64,000 bases of DNA from Streptomyces sp. WMMC500 (GCF_027497195.1 NZ_CP114905.1:1860001-1924000); one strand, 5' to 3'; shown: positions 23,939 to 33,554, counted from the stretch's first letter. Notes: generated from the letters alone by a model not told the origin. Program-made: numbers and translations.

Positions 23939-24935
23939 GTTCCAGTTCGCGGGCGAACTCCAGCCAGGCGGCGGCGCACGACCGGGCCGCCTCCGCGACG
24001 GCCGCGCGCCAGTGCGGGGGCACGGCACCGACCAAGCCGTCCAGGCGGACCAGGTCGTTCGGTGCCAGCACGTGGGCGTCGGCCCAGGCGAGGAACGCCC
24101 GGCCGGCCGCCGTGTAGCGGACCGACGGGTCCCGGGCCAGGCCGTCCCGTACCGCGGGCCATCCGGCGGGCGGCTTTCCGGCCGCCGTACGCGGGCGGGG
24201 CGGGGCGGGGGCAGTGGGCCGGGGCGCGCCCGGGGCCGCGGGCCGGGGCGGTACGGGGTCGCGGCCCGTGCGCAGGCGGGCGCGCACGTCGTGGGCGGTG
24301 CCCACCGAGATGCCGGCCGCCCGGGCGATGGCGCGCAGCGACGCGTCGGGGTGGCGGGCGATCCACCGGCTCGCCCGCAGCCTGCCGGCCGCGGCGTCCA
24401 GCGGGCGGATCCGGCCGTCCCGGCCGACCCGGCCGCCGGCGTCCCCGCCCCCGCCCGGAACGAAGAAGCGGCGCCGGATCGCTCCCACCGTCGTCGGGGA
24501 CAGGCCCGCCGCCGTGGCGACGGCGCGGTCCGACCACTGCCGGTACGTCGCGAGGATGCGGACGGCCGCGGCCTCGCGGTCGTGGAGGGAGAGCGGCAGT
24601 CCGCCGCCGGTGAGGTTGCGCTCCACGGCGCGCAGGAAGGCTTCCTTCTCGTCGCCGTCGAAGTACGTGGCGGCGACGCTCGTCTCGCCCCTGAGGCGCG
24701 CGGCGTGCACCCGGTGCATGCCGTCCACGACGCGCAGGGTGCCGCGGTGGACGAGCACCGGCGGCAGACCGGACAACGCAGCCAGCAGGTCTACGTGTTC
24801 GGGGTCCACCCCGGCGAGCCGGGGCGAGTCGGCGGGCAGCAGCGACGCCACCGGCACCGCGACCACGGCGTAAGGATCCGGATTCCTCCAGCGCGGATAT
24901 CCGCCCGGCTCCGCCCTCTCCCCGCTGCTCCGCAT
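23904..24935 (-). CDS. StrR/NovG-like pathway regulator (ParB-like domain plus HTH)
   Basis: About 343 aa. Matches the antibiotic-cluster activators typified by StrR: VPVASLLPADSPRLAG, then PPVLVHRGTLRVVDGMHRVH (the ParB/sulfiredoxin-like core), YFDGDEKEAFLRAVERN, LPLSLHDREAAAVRIL and the helix-turn-helix WSDRAVATAAGLSPTTVGAI. A second HTH-like segment (SLRAIARAAGISVGTAHDV) and a Pro/Arg-rich linker follow. Start ATG 24935 has GGTGAG seven bases upstream; longer in-frame starts (GTG 24947, ATG 25064) would run into the palindromic operator. Such proteins activate secondary-metabolite operons, consistent with the cluster to its right. Confidence 0.85.
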   Translation of the reverse strand: MRSSGERAEPGGYPRWRNPDPYAVVAVPVASLLPADSPRLAGVDPEHVDLLAALSGLPPVLVHRGTLRVVDGMHRVHAARLRGETSVAATYFDGDEKEAFLRAVERNLTGGGLPLSLHDREAAAVRILATYRQWSDRAVATAAGLSPTTVGAIRRRFFVPGGGGDAGGRVGRDGRIRPLDAAAGRLRASRWIARHPDASLRAIARAAGISVGTAHDVRARLRTGRDPVPPRPAAPGAPRPTAPAPPRPRTAAGKPPAGWPAVRDGLARDPSVRYTAAGRAFLAWADAHVLAPNDLVRLDGLVGAVPPHWRAAVAEAARSCAAAWLEFARELERRARAESGSPD

Positions 24936-25064
24936 ACGCGCACTCACCCGTCGGACCGTAGGAAGCCGGCAGCCAGGACGCCCGGAAGTCGGAAAGGGCC
25001 GCATTCCGGACGGAATTCTTCCCCGCGGAATCCGCGGGGGCAACAACCGTAAATGCTCCAGCAT

Positions 25065-25082
25065 GGGTAGTGCCCACTACCC
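25065..25082. promoter_or_regulatory. Palindrome GGGTAGTG-CC-CACTACCC, cluster operator site 1
   Basis: Perfect 8-bp arms in the divergent region between the StrR-like regulator and the haloperoxidase-like gene. It contains the word GCCCACTACCCG (25072-25083) found again at 39071 (one mismatch) and 42100. The half-sites are arranged in the opposite sense to the other two sites. Confidence 0.7.
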
Positions 25083-25203
25083 GATCGAGCAGTGGACCGG
25101 GGCTGAGGGCGGGTCTAGCCTCCTTGATCAGTGTGCAACTCCTTACGGAATAGGGCGCGCCCTTTTGCGGATCCACCCCACGTACGAACAAGGAGAACGT
25201 CCG

Positions 25204-26691
25204 GTGGCGACAGTGACACGACTGCGGAACCGGCGCCTGGGATACGCGGTGGCCATCGCCACCGCGGCGGCGCTGACGGGGACCCTGACCAGTGCGGTGC
25301 CGGCGTCGTCGCAGGACGACGGCTTCGACATCGACCGTGACAACGTGCTGATGGAAGTCGTGTATCCGAAGTTCCAGCGGGTGTCGCGCGACGAGAGTTC
25401 CGGCCGCGCGGTCTCGCTTACCGTGGATCACGCGATGCTCATCGAAATGCCGTGGTTCGACGCCATCGCGCCCTATCACCCCACCGCGAAGGGCATCTTC
25501 TCCGACATACCGCGCCGCCCGGAATCCGAGCACACGACGCGCAACCAGAACATCGCGGTCACCTACGCGGCGTTCACGTCGCTGAACGCCCTGCTGCCGG
25601 AGTACAAGGACCGGTGGATCGAGATGATGGAGGCGGCGGGCCTCGATCCGAACGCCACCGCGGAGGACCCGGCCACACCCAGCGGCATCGGCATCCTCGC
25701 GGCCAAGACGGCGATGGCGGCGCGGCAGGACGACGGCAGCAACCGGGACGGCGGCATGGGCGGCCGCAAGTACCACAAGAAGCCCTACGCGGACTACACC
25801 GGCTACCGGCCCGTCAACTCCGTGTACGAGCTGCGCAATCCGTCACGCTGGCAGCCGAACACGTCCTCGACGCGGGACGTCTACAAGAACCAGCAGTTCG
25901 CGACCCCGTACTACGGCAGGGTGAAGCCGTTCACGTACGACAGCCCGCGCGAGTTCAAGGTCTCTCCGCCGGTGAACAGCAACCACCACAACCACCGCGC
26001 CTACAAGCGCCAGGCGGACGAGGTGCTCAGGGCGTCGGCGAGCCTCACCGACGAGCAGAAGATGGCCGCCGAGCTGTTCAACGACAAGGTGCTTACCTTC
26101 GGGCAGTACGCGGGCACCCCGGTGGTGCTGGCGGGCAACCTGAACACCGAGCAGACCGTGCACTACATCACCATGTCCGACGTCGCGTTCGTCGACGTCA
26201 CCATCGCCACCTGGTACTACAAGCGCAAGTTCGACTCGGTGCGGCCGGGCAGCGCCGTCGATTACCTGTACGGCGACCGGAAGGTGACCGCGTGGGGCGG
26301 GCCCGGGCAGGGCACCGTCGACGACATCACCGGCGGCGAGTGGCAGGGCTACCTGGACTCCGTCTCCGCCGACCACCCCGAGTACCCGTCCGCCAGCTCC
26401 GCGCTCTGCCTCGCCTTCGCCGCGCAGGTGCGGCAGTTCACCGGCACCGACCAGATCAAGGTCACCGCCGCGTTCCCGAAGGGGTCGTCGCTGGTCGAGC
26501 CGGGTGTCACCCCGGCCGCCGACATCACGCTGCAGTGGAACAGTTGGACGGAGTTCGCCGAGGACTGCGGCGAGAGCCGGATCTGGGCGGGCGAGAACTT
26601 CCGGTCCTCGGTCGAGGCGGCGGAGCAGTACGCGCCCGAGATCGGCGACATGAGCTACGAGTTCGTCCAGCGGAAGGTGAACGGCGGCTGA
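25204..26691 (+). CDS. Vanadium-haloperoxidase-like (PAP2 superfamily) exported protein with altered active site
   Basis: About 495 aa with a probable signal peptide (YAVAIATAAALTGTLTSAVPAS). The overall pattern is that of vanadium-dependent haloperoxidases: KRKFDSVRPGSAV matches the K-x6-RP vanadate motif. However, the usual PSGH motif reads YPSASSALCLAF, and the usual SR-x3-GxH motif reads ESRIWAGENFRSSVE, so both catalytic histidines appear replaced. Related cluster enzymes such as NapH3 act without vanadium, so this may be a vanadium-independent enzyme or a binding protein. GTG 25204 has AAGGAG eight bases upstream. Divergent from the StrR-like gene across operator site 1. Confidence 0.8.
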   Translation: MATVTRLRNRRLGYAVAIATAAALTGTLTSAVPASSQDDGFDIDRDNVLMEVVYPKFQRVSRDESSGRAVSLTVDHAMLIEMPWFDAIAPYHPTAKGIFSDIPRRPESEHTTRNQNIAVTYAAFTSLNALLPEYKDRWIEMMEAAGLDPNATAEDPATPSGIGILAAKTAMAARQDDGSNRDGGMGGRKYHKKPYADYTGYRPVNSVYELRNPSRWQPNTSSTRDVYKNQQFATPYYGRVKPFTYDSPREFKVSPPVNSNHHNHRAYKRQADEVLRASASLTDEQKMAAELFNDKVLTFGQYAGTPVVLAGNLNTEQTVHYITMSDVAFVDVTIATWYYKRKFDSVRPGSAVDYLYGDRKVTAWGGPGQGTVDDITGGEWQGYLDSVSADHPEYPSASSALCLAFAAQVRQFTGTDQIKVTAAFPKGSSLVEPGVTPAADITLQWNSWTEFAEDCGESRIWAGENFRSSVEAAEQYAPEIGDMSYEFVQRKVNGG

Positions 26692-26717
26692 CCGGAAGCG
26701 GAGAAGGACCCGGCGCC

Positions 26718-26753
26718 GGCCGCCGGCGGGAGACATCCGTCCCGCCGGCGGCC
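26718..26753. terminator. Strong bidirectional hairpin terminator
   Basis: GGCCGCCGGCGGGA, eight bases, and its exact complement (14-bp arms) between the convergent haloperoxidase-like and FAD-hydroxylase genes. Confidence 0.75.
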
Positions 26754-26835
26754 AGCGCCGTCGGCGGTTCCGCCGGCAGCCCGCCGTCCCGGGCCGCAGC
26801 CGGGAAGGCCGTACGGGCCCTCCCGGCGGCGGCCG

Positions 26836-28443
26836 TCAGCGGGCCGGATCCGCGCCCCGGACGCGCCGCACCACCGCGGCCGAGTCCGCGGGCGCCCTGT
26901 TGCCGCGCCACGCCACGTGCTGGTCGGGCCGGAGCAGGACGAGGTCCCGCTCCCACAGCTCGCGGGCACGCCGGTCCCGTACCACCGCGTGCCGGACGGG
27001 CAGGCCCTGTGCGGCGGCGGTGTCCAGCAGCGGCCCGGCGCGGCCGTCGCCGGCGAAGTCGACGAGGGTGAACTCCTGGGCGAGGAGGTCGAACAGCGGG
27101 GTGCCGTCCGCCAGCGGCACGCTGGGCGGACGGCCGCCGGGCCAGGTCGTCGGCGTGTACGCGGCGGGGCTCCAGCCGGGCGCCGCGCCGTCCTCGTGAC
27201 AGACGACGGGCGAGGCGTCGTAGCGGTAGCCGAGTTCGACGCCGCGGTACTCGTTCTCGCCGCGCTCGGCGTCCAGGAAGCCGGCGACGCCGTCGACCGG
27301 GACGCCTTCGCGCAGCAGCGCGCCGGCCCGCATGTGCACGCCGATGTGCCGGTGCGAGGTGCGCATGTTGCGCAGCCCGACGGGGCGGCGGTCGGTCTCG
27401 TAGCTGTCCAGCAGCGCGGGACCGCCGGTGTGCCCGACCAGCGCCGCGACCTTCCAGGCCGCGTCCATCGCGTCGCCGATGCCGGTGTTCATCCCGTACG
27501 CGCCGGTGGGGAACATGCGGTGCGCGGCGTCACCGGCGAGCAGCACGCGGCCGGCGCGGTAGCGGTCGGCGAGCATGAAGCCGGGGCGCCAGCGGGAGGT
27601 CAGCAGCACCTTGTCGATCTTCAGCTCGGTGCCCAGGGTGTCCCGCAGGAACGCCGCCGGATCGGCGGGCGGAGTGGCGAACTCGTCCGGGTGGGCGCCG
27701 TTGACGTGCACCGTCCAGGTGTCCCGCTCGTCCTGGGCGATGACGACGTAGCGGAAGGCGAAGTAGTGCCAGAACGGGCCGTGCCGGTGCAGGGACGCCA
27801 GGTCGCGGCTCTTGAAGTGCACCATGAACGCGCCGGGCAGCCCGGGGACGCCGAAGCTGTCCTCGCCGATGCCGAGGACGGTGCGGACGCGGCTGGACGC
27901 GCCGTCGCAGCCGATCACGTACCGGGACCGGACCCGGATCGGCCGGTCGGTCATGACGTCGTACAGCTTGCTGGTCACGCCCTGGTCGTCCTGGGTGAGG
28001 GTGTCGAACCGCAGGCCGGGGCGGAGGTCGATGAGGCCGCTGCGCCGGCAGTGGGCGCGCAGCACCGGCTCCAGCTCGATCTGGGATATCCGCTGGCCGG
28101 GTTCGGCCGGCCGGGTGCCGTCGTCGTCCGCGGCGATGCGCCGCCGCTCCTCGTCGACCGAGGGGAGCGCCCAGGTGGTGATCGGCCGGCCGGCCAGCCC
28201 GGTGGACCAGATGACGTCCGCGGAGTGCCGGGGCGCGACGCCGGCGGCGCGGATGTCCCCGGCGATGCCGAGTTGCCGGAAGAACTCCATGCTGCGGGAG
28301 TTCACGTAGTCCAGTTTGGGGTGGACGGAGGTCTCGAAGTCCCGGTCGGCGAGTACGCACCGCACGCCCAGGCGGGCGAGTGCCAGAGCCGTTGCCATGC
28401 CGACCGGGCCGGCGCCCACGACGAGTACCGGTGCTGGTTCCAC
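26836..28443 (-). CDS. FAD-dependent aromatic hydroxylase (group A, PgaE/MhpA-like)
   Basis: About 535 aa. FAD/NAD(P)H fingerprints: VVGAGPVGMATALALARLG near the N-terminus, the DG motif VIGCDGASSRVRTVLGIG, and the GD motif LLAGDAAHRMFPTGAYGMNTG. The C-terminal ~120 residues match the thioredoxin-like domain of polyketide and phenol hydroxylases. It would hydroxylate or epoxidise an aromatic intermediate of the surrounding cluster. GTG 28443 has GGGGAGG five bases upstream. It lies 80 bases downstream of the symporter on the same strand. Confidence 0.9.
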   Translation of the reverse strand: MEPAPVLVVGAGPVGMATALALARLGVRCVLADRDFETSVHPKLDYVNSRSMEFFRQLGIAGDIRAAGVAPRHSADVIWSTGLAGRPITTWALPSVDEERRRIAADDDGTRPAEPGQRISQIELEPVLRAHCRRSGLIDLRPGLRFDTLTQDDQGVTSKLYDVMTDRPIRVRSRYVIGCDGASSRVRTVLGIGEDSFGVPGLPGAFMVHFKSRDLASLHRHGPFWHYFAFRYVVIAQDERDTWTVHVNGAHPDEFATPPADPAAFLRDTLGTELKIDKVLLTSRWRPGFMLADRYRAGRVLLAGDAAHRMFPTGAYGMNTGIGDAMDAAWKVAALVGHTGGPALLDSYETDRRPVGLRNMRTSHRHIGVHMRAGALLREGVPVDGVAGFLDAERGENEYRGVELGYRYDASPVVCHEDGAAPGWSPAAYTPTTWPGGRPPSVPLADGTPLFDLLAQEFTLVDFAGDGRAGPLLDTAAAQGLPVRHAVVRDRRARELWERDLVLLRPDQHVAWRGNRAPADSAAVVRRVRGADPAR

Positions 28444-28523
28444 GGGTGCCTCCCCAGGCGTGTGGGGCAGCACCCGGCCGCCCCACACTGTCTCGGTTGT
28501 CGTTCGGTTGTGGCCCGGCAGGC

Positions 28524-30287
28524 TCAGCGGGCCTCGCTGGGCGTACGTGGCTGGTTGCCGTGGTCGTCAGGGCCGCCGGCGCCGGGGCCCCGGCCGTTCG
28601 GGCTCGCGCCGTCCGGACTCCGCCCGTTCGGACCGCCGGCGGGCACGGTCGCCGCGCCACGGGCCGCGCCCTTGCCGGCGCCGGGCGCGAGGCCGCCGGT
28701 CAGGGCGCGTACCTGCATCTCGGCGAAGGCCGCGTCGTCGCGCTCCTTGCTGCTGAGCGAGCCGAGCCAGCCGAGCAGGAAGCCGGCCGGCACGGTGATC
28801 AGGCCCGGCTCGATGTCGACGAACTTCATGTCGTGGCCGGGGAAGATGGCGTCGTCCGGGCCCGTCACGCCGTTGGAGAAGATCACCAGGAAGAAGAGCA
28901 GCGCCGTGCCTCCGTAGACGATCCACTTCAGGCCGGCCGTGTTGAACCGGCGCCAGAACAGGGCGTAGACGACGGCGGGGAGGACCGCGGTGCCGGCGAG
29001 GTCGATGGACGTCGGGATGAAGATGTGGGTGCGCACCGGCAGCATCGCCACGCCGACGAGGACGGAGCCGATGCCGATCCGCAGCGTGTTGCGGCGGATG
29101 TCCTTCAGCTCGTCGCCCGGGGCCGGTGTGCGGCCGCGTACGACGTTGAGGTCCTTGGTGACACAGGTGACCGCGTTGATGAGCAGGGCGGCGTAGACGC
29201 CGACGATCGTCAGCAGGGCGATCGGGGCGAGCACGCCGACCATCACCTGTCCGCCCAGCTCGTCCACGAGTTTGGGCAGGCTGATGTCGCGGTGGGCCTT
29301 GATCACGCCGATCCGTTCGGAGCCGAGCACCGCGACGGAGGCGAAGCCGACCACGGACATGCACAGGTAGATGCCGACGACGATCATCGACGCCCAGCCG
29401 GCGGAGCGGCGGGCGTCCTTGCCGCTGGTCGTGGCGAAGTTGCGCATGAACAGGAAGGGGATGGCGGCGACGCCGACGGCGACACAGAAGAGCTTGGAGA
29501 GGTGGACCAGCCGGTGCTGGCCCTCGCCGAACTCGCGCCCCGGGCCGAGCAGGTCGTAGCCTTCGGGAACGTCCTTGCGGTTCTCCTCGGCCTTGTCGAG
29601 GATGTCGAAGACGTTCAGGTTGAACTCGGCCAGGACCAGCAGGGTGAGCACCAGCACGACGGTGAGCGTGAGGATCGCCTTGAACACCAGCAGCCGGGTG
29701 ACGCCCGGCATGCCGGCCATGTACGCGTACAGGACGGTGACGAGGCCCACGACGAGGACCGACGCGCCCAGCCCCGCGACGTTCTCCAGACCGAACCAGC
29801 GGTTGAAGATGAAGGCGATCGCGGCGAGGCTGATGACCGTGAACATCCCGTAGATCAGCAGCGTGACGACCGCCGCCGCCTTTCGCGCCGCGCGTTCCTC
29901 CGCGCGCATCGCGAAGATGTCGCCGAGGGTGTGTCCGCCGAGGTTGCGTATGGGCGAGGCGAAGAGCAGCACGCCGAGCACCATCGAGGTGGTGAACGCG
30001 GTCAGCAGCATCGCGGCGTCGTAGCCGTTGAGCGCGATATGCCCGGTGATGATGAACAGGGTGGAGTACATGAGCGGCGCGGACGACAGCGCGATGGCGT
30101 TCTGTACGGGCCCGATCCGCCGGCCGGCGATGAGGAAGTCGTCGGAGGTGCGCACGCTGTCGCGTACCGCCTTGACGACGAAGTACACGGCGACGGCAAC
30201 GGCTATCGTCGCGGGAATCGCGATCCCGGGCGCCGCCCAGGTGTTGTCGATGGGCGGCGGCGGGTCGGCGAGGGTCGTGCTGCTCAT
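28524..30287 (-). CDS. Sodium:solute symporter (ActP/MctC-like)
   Basis: About 587 aa, integral membrane, with about 13 hydrophobic helices. SSF features: VRTSDDFLIAGRRIGPVQNA, GHTLGDIFAMRAEERAAR, YAYMAGMPGVTRLLVFKAIL, FATTSGKDARRSAGWASM. The best matches are monocarboxylate/acetate symporters, which are always paired with a small DUF485 protein, here overlapping by four bases upstream (ATGA). A Gly/Pro/Asn-rich tail follows the last helix. In this cluster it may import a precursor or recapture a carboxylated product; substrate unknown. Confidence 0.9.
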   Translation of the reverse strand: MSSTTLADPPPPIDNTWAAPGIAIPATIAVAVAVYFVVKAVRDSVRTSDDFLIAGRRIGPVQNAIALSSAPLMYSTLFIITGHIALNGYDAAMLLTAFTTSMVLGVLLFASPIRNLGGHTLGDIFAMRAEERAARKAAAVVTLLIYGMFTVISLAAIAFIFNRWFGLENVAGLGASVLVVGLVTVLYAYMAGMPGVTRLLVFKAILTLTVVLVLTLLVLAEFNLNVFDILDKAEENRKDVPEGYDLLGPGREFGEGQHRLVHLSKLFCVAVGVAAIPFLFMRNFATTSGKDARRSAGWASMIVVGIYLCMSVVGFASVAVLGSERIGVIKAHRDISLPKLVDELGGQVMVGVLAPIALLTIVGVYAALLINAVTCVTKDLNVVRGRTPAPGDELKDIRRNTLRIGIGSVLVGVAMLPVRTHIFIPTSIDLAGTAVLPAVVYALFWRRFNTAGLKWIVYGGTALLFFLVIFSNGVTGPDDAIFPGHDMKFVDIEPGLITVPAGFLLGWLGSLSSKERDDAAFAEMQVRALTGGLAPGAGKGAARGAATVPAGGPNGRSPDGASPNGRGPGAGGPDDHGNQPRTPSEAR

Positions 30288-30619
30288 CGCGGCTCTCCTT
30301 CCAGTTCCGCCCGGACCTCGTCGGTCAGGGGATCGAGCCGGTTCGCGGCGTAACGCAGATAACCGGCGCAGACCGCCACCACGACGACGAACGTCAGGAA
30401 CATGAACAGCAGGCCGACGTTGACGGGCCCGCCTATCTCCTGCCGGAAGAATCCGGGGGCGAAGGCGGCCAGCGCCGACCCGGTGAACCACCATCCGAAG
30501 AAGAGAATGCTCGCCCGGATGAGAAACGAATTCGTCTTGCGCTGCAGGGTTTTGAACCCGGCGCTGCCGTGTACGGCGACATAGCGGTCGCCGCCCGCCG
30601 GCGAGTCCGTCGAACTCAT
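30284..30619 (-). CDS. DUF485 membrane protein, partner of the symporter
   Basis: 111 aa with two membrane helices (ASILFFGWWFTGSALAAF and VGLLFMFLTFVVVVAVCAGYL) and the family pattern around LQRKTNSFLI. DUF485 proteins are encoded next to ActP-type symporters and are thought to assist them. Very strong ribosome site AAGGAGG before the ATG at 30619. Operon with the symporter. Confidence 0.9.
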   Translation of the reverse strand: MSSTDSPAGGDRYVAVHGSAGFKTLQRKTNSFLIRASILFFGWWFTGSALAAFAPGFFRQEIGGPVNVGLLFMFLTFVVVVAVCAGYLRYAANRLDPLTDEVRAELEGEPR

Positions 30620-30806
30620 GACACCTCCTTGACAGGGACGCCTGTGCGAGGACGTCCGGACGTGGCGGTCACACTGCAGTCTCAGGCGTCGTGTGCCCGC
30701 GGACATGCCCCATTCACGCGGTCTTTCGACGCGGCCGGGGAATTGGCGTGACGCGCTGCGGATTCACGTGATCCGGGGGCTTCTCCCGCATGCGCGAGGC
30801 GCGTCC

Positions 30807-31508
30807 TCAGATGAGGACGTCGCCGCCGTCGATGTTCAGATTGACGCCGTTGATCGCGCGGTTCTCCAGCAGGAAGGTGATGGCATGGGTGCAGTCGCGC
30901 ATCGTCACCGGCCGCTTGGTGAGGGCCTTTTCCTGCGCGGCGGCGCGCGCGGCCGGCTTGTCGCTCCAGAAGGGCGTGTCGGCGACGATGCTCGGGTGCA
31001 GGGCGTTGACGCGGACCGGCGACAGCTCGCACGCCAGGGTCCGCACCAGGGCGGCGATCCCGCCGTTGGCGGTGGTCACGGTGGTGGAGCCCGGGTACGG
31101 GCGGTGGCTGGCCAGCCCGCCGAGCAGGACCGCCGCGCCGTGACCGGGCATCTTGGGGGCGAGCGCGTGCAGGACGGCGGTGTAGCCGGTGAGCTTCACG
31201 GTCAGCAGCCGGGTGGCGGCGGCGGGGCGGTAGTCCCGGACGGTGTTCTGGTCCCGGTCCAGGGCGGTGAGCAGCACGTGGTCGACGTGCTCGACGCCGG
31301 CCAGCGCGGCGATGGCGGCCTCCGGGTCGGCCAGGTCGAGGGCGAGCCCGCGGGTGCGGCCGCCGATCTCGTCGGCGGCGGCCTTGGTGCGGTCGTCGCC
31401 GCGGCCGGTGATGACGACGTCGCTGCCGCGGTCGGCGCAGGTCTGGGCGAAGTGCCGCCCGATGCCCGACGTTCCGCCGATGACGACGACGTGAGTGCGA
31501 TCCGACAC
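30807..31508 (-). CDS. Short-chain dehydrogenase-like protein lacking the YxxxK motif
   Basis: About 233 aa. Rossmann loop GGTSGIGRHFAQ, then VVITGRGDD, and late-SDR motifs VRVNALHPSIVADTPFW and GVNLNIDGGD. Where classical SDRs have Ser then YxxxK, this protein reads GGLASHRPYPGSTTVTTANGG: the Tyr and Lys appear replaced by Thr and Gly. It may be a binding or scaffolding homologue, or use an altered mechanism. GTG 31508. Encoded 45 bases downstream of a canonical SDR in the cluster operon. Confidence 0.8.
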   Translation of the reverse strand: MSDRTHVVVIGGTSGIGRHFAQTCADRGSDVVITGRGDDRTKAAADEIGGRTRGLALDLADPEAAIAALAGVEHVDHVLLTALDRDQNTVRDYRPAAATRLLTVKLTGYTAVLHALAPKMPGHGAAVLLGGLASHRPYPGSTTVTTANGGIAALVRTLACELSPVRVNALHPSIVADTPFWSDKPAARAAAQEKALTKRPVTMRDCTHAITFLLENRAINGVNLNIDGGDVLI

Positions 31509-31553
31509 GGTGGTGTGTTCCCTTCCTCGGGGGCGGGGTGTGCGCCGGCGGCG

Positions 31554-32339
31554 TCACACGTGCAGGGAGGCGCCGCCGTCCACGTACAGGTCGTGCATCG
31601 TGACGTGGCCCGCCTGGTCGGACACCAGGTAGGCGACGGCCTCGGCCACGTCCCGCGGCCGGGCGACCTTGTGCAGCGGGATGCCCACGCGGTACTCGGC
31701 CGGCATGCCCTCGACGACCTCCCGCAGTTCCGGATCGTCGTCGTGCATGGCGCGCAGCATGGGCGTGTCCGTCGAGCCGGGCGAGACGACGTTGCACCGG
31801 ATGCCGTAGCCGGACAGCTCCAGTCCCAGGCAGCGGGTGAACTGGGCGGAGGCGGCCTTGGAGGCGGCGTACGCGGCCATCTCGGTACGCGGCACCCCGG
31901 CGGCGTTGGACGCCACCGTGACGATCGTGCCGCGCTCGCGGCGGATCATCCGCCGCGCCACCGCGCGCGAGACGTGGAACACGCCGCCGGCGTTGACCGC
32001 GAGGGTCTCGGCCCACTGCCGGTCCCGCAGCTCGACGACGCGGCCGGTGTGCATGACGCCGGCGGCGTTGACGAGGATGCCGACGGGCCCGAGTTCGTGC
32101 TCGACGCGCGCGACGGCCGCGTCCACCGCCGCGCTGTCGCACACGTCGACGGCGTAGCCGCGCGCCTCCACGCCCTCGGCCGCCAGTTTGGCGACGACCG
32201 TGGCGAGCTTGTCCGCGTTGCGGTCGGCCGCCGCGACGTGCGCGCCGGCGCCGGCCAGGGTCGTGGCCACGGCGGCGCCGATGCCCTGCGCCGCGCCGGT
32301 GACCAGCGCGACGGTCGACTCGATTCCGGTCAGTTCCAT
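31554..32339 (-). CDS. Short-chain dehydrogenase/reductase (EntA/DhbA-like)
   Basis: About 261 aa classical SDR. Cofactor loop [23 protein letters not shown], catalytic [20 protein letters not shown] (Tyr and Lys present) and [12 protein letters not shown]. Closest in pattern to 2,3-dihydro-2,3-dihydroxybenzoate dehydrogenases, which aromatise a cyclohexadiene diol; here it could oxidise a ring intermediate. Two adjacent ATGs occur (32342 and 32339); AGGAG lies six bases from the second, which I chose. The start overlaps the upstream monooxygenase stop. Confidence 0.88.
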   Translation of the reverse strand: MELTGIESTVALVTGAAQGIGAAVATTLAGAGAHVAAADRNADKLATVVAKLAAEGVEARGYAVDVCDSAAVDAAVARVEHELGPVGILVNAAGVMHTGRVVELRDRQWAETLAVNAGGVFHVSRAVARRMIRRERGTIVTVASNAAGVPRTEMAAYAASKAASAQFTRCLGLELSGYGIRCNVVSPGSTDTPMLRAMHDDDPELREVVEGMPAEYRVGIPLHKVARPRDVAEAVAYLVSDQAGHVTMHDLYVDGGASLHV

Positions 32340-33544
32340 CATGAGCTCCTGCCGGTCATGGCGACTGCCTGCTCGGCGTCGTAGCCGAACAGCCACTGGT
32401 GCCGGTCCAGCCCCGGCTCCGCGAGGACGCCGGTGTCGCGGCGCCGCTGCGCGGCGCCGTCGGCCAGGTGGAAGGTCTCGGAGTTGGCGCGGGAACGTCG
32501 CTGGATCCGGGTCGTACGGGGCAGGCGGATCCGCTCGTAGCGGCGCACGGCGGCGCGCAGCCCGTCCCGGCCGGAGCCGGGCCCGGCGTCGGTGAGGCAG
32601 CGGGCGAGGACGACGGCGTCCTCGATCGCCTGGTTCGCTCCCTGCGCCTGGAACGGGAGCATCGGGTGCGCGGCGTCGCCGATGACGGCCACCCGGCCCC
32701 AGCCGAGCCGGTCGATGCTGTCGCGGTCGTGCAGCGCCCATCTGCTCACCGCCCGTGCCGCGTCCAGCAGCCGGACGACGTCCTCGTGCCAGCCCTTGTA
32801 CGCCGCGCGCAGTCCCTCGGCGTCGCCCCGCGCCGACCAGGACTCGACCTCCCAGGCGGCGGCGGGCACGGTGGCGCCGAAGCTGATCTGCCCGCCGCCC
32901 GAGACGGGGTAGCACACGCAGTGCTGGTCCGGCCCCAACCACAGCCGCACCCGCGGCTCGGTGAGCAGGTGGGGCACCCGCTCCGCGGCCACCAGCCCGC
33001 GGTAGATCGTCTGTCCCGAGTAGCGCGGCCAGTCGGCGACGAACCACTCGCGCACCGCGGAGTGGATGCCGTCCGCGCCCACCACCGCGTCGGCCGCGAC
33101 CGTCCGCCCGTCGGCCAGGTGCAGCCGCGCCTCCGCCTCGTCCTGCGTGACGGCGACGAGCCGGGCGCCCAGGTGCAGCCGGTCCCGCGGCAGTCCGGAC
33201 AGCAGCGCGGCGTGCAGGTCCGCGCGGTGCACGGTGTAGTACGGCGCCCCGAAGCGGCGCAGGCACCTGCCGCCCAGCGGGGTGCGCTGGAGCATCAGCC
33301 CGTCGTCCCAGCGCCGCATCTCGATCGCCTCCGGGGCGACCGCGGCGGCGCGCAGCCGGTCACCCAGGCCCAGGCGGTGCAGCAGCCGGGTCGCGTTGGG
33401 CGCCAGTTGCACCCCCGCGCCGACCTCGGCCAGGCGTTCCGACTGCTCGTAGACGTGGCAGTCCGCCCCGCCGCGGCGCAGGGCGGCGGCGAAGGCGAGG
33501 CCGGCGATCCCGGCGCCGACGACGGCCACCCTCATCTGCGACAT
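32339..33544 (-). CDS. FAD-dependent monooxygenase (salicylate/3-hydroxybenzoate hydroxylase-like)
   Basis: About 401 aa. [19 protein letters not shown] (FAD), [13 protein letters not shown] (DG motif), [18 protein letters not shown] followed by NQAIEDA (GD motif). This subgroup hydroxylates benzoates, sometimes with loss of the carboxylate, so the 3-amino-4-hydroxybenzoate expected from the neighbouring GriI/GriH pair is a plausible substrate; platensimycin and cremeomycin pathways use comparable hydroxylases. ATG 33544 has GAGG eight bases upstream. It follows the ligase gene by ten bases and overlaps the SDR. Confidence 0.9.
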   Translation of the reverse strand: MSQMRVAVVGAGIAGLAFAAALRRGGADCHVYEQSERLAEVGAGVQLAPNATRLLHRLGLGDRLRAAAVAPEAIEMRRWDDGLMLQRTPLGGRCLRRFGAPYYTVHRADLHAALLSGLPRDRLHLGARLVAVTQDEAEARLHLADGRTVAADAVVGADGIHSAVREWFVADWPRYSGQTIYRGLVAAERVPHLLTEPRVRLWLGPDQHCVCYPVSGGGQISFGATVPAAAWEVESWSARGDAEGLRAAYKGWHEDVVRLLDAARAVSRWALHDRDSIDRLGWGRVAVIGDAAHPMLPFQAQGANQAIEDAVVLARCLTDAGPGSGRDGLRAAVRRYERIRLPRTTRIQRRSRANSETFHLADGAAQRRRDTGVLAEPGLDRHQWLFGYDAEQAVAMTGRSS

Positions 33545-33554
33545 GCCTTCCACC

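Noticed and set aside
26671..27071. Extension of a reading frame past the haloperoxidase-like gene
   Set aside because: It is in a different frame from the gene, Ala/Pro/Arg-rich, and crosses a strong terminator.
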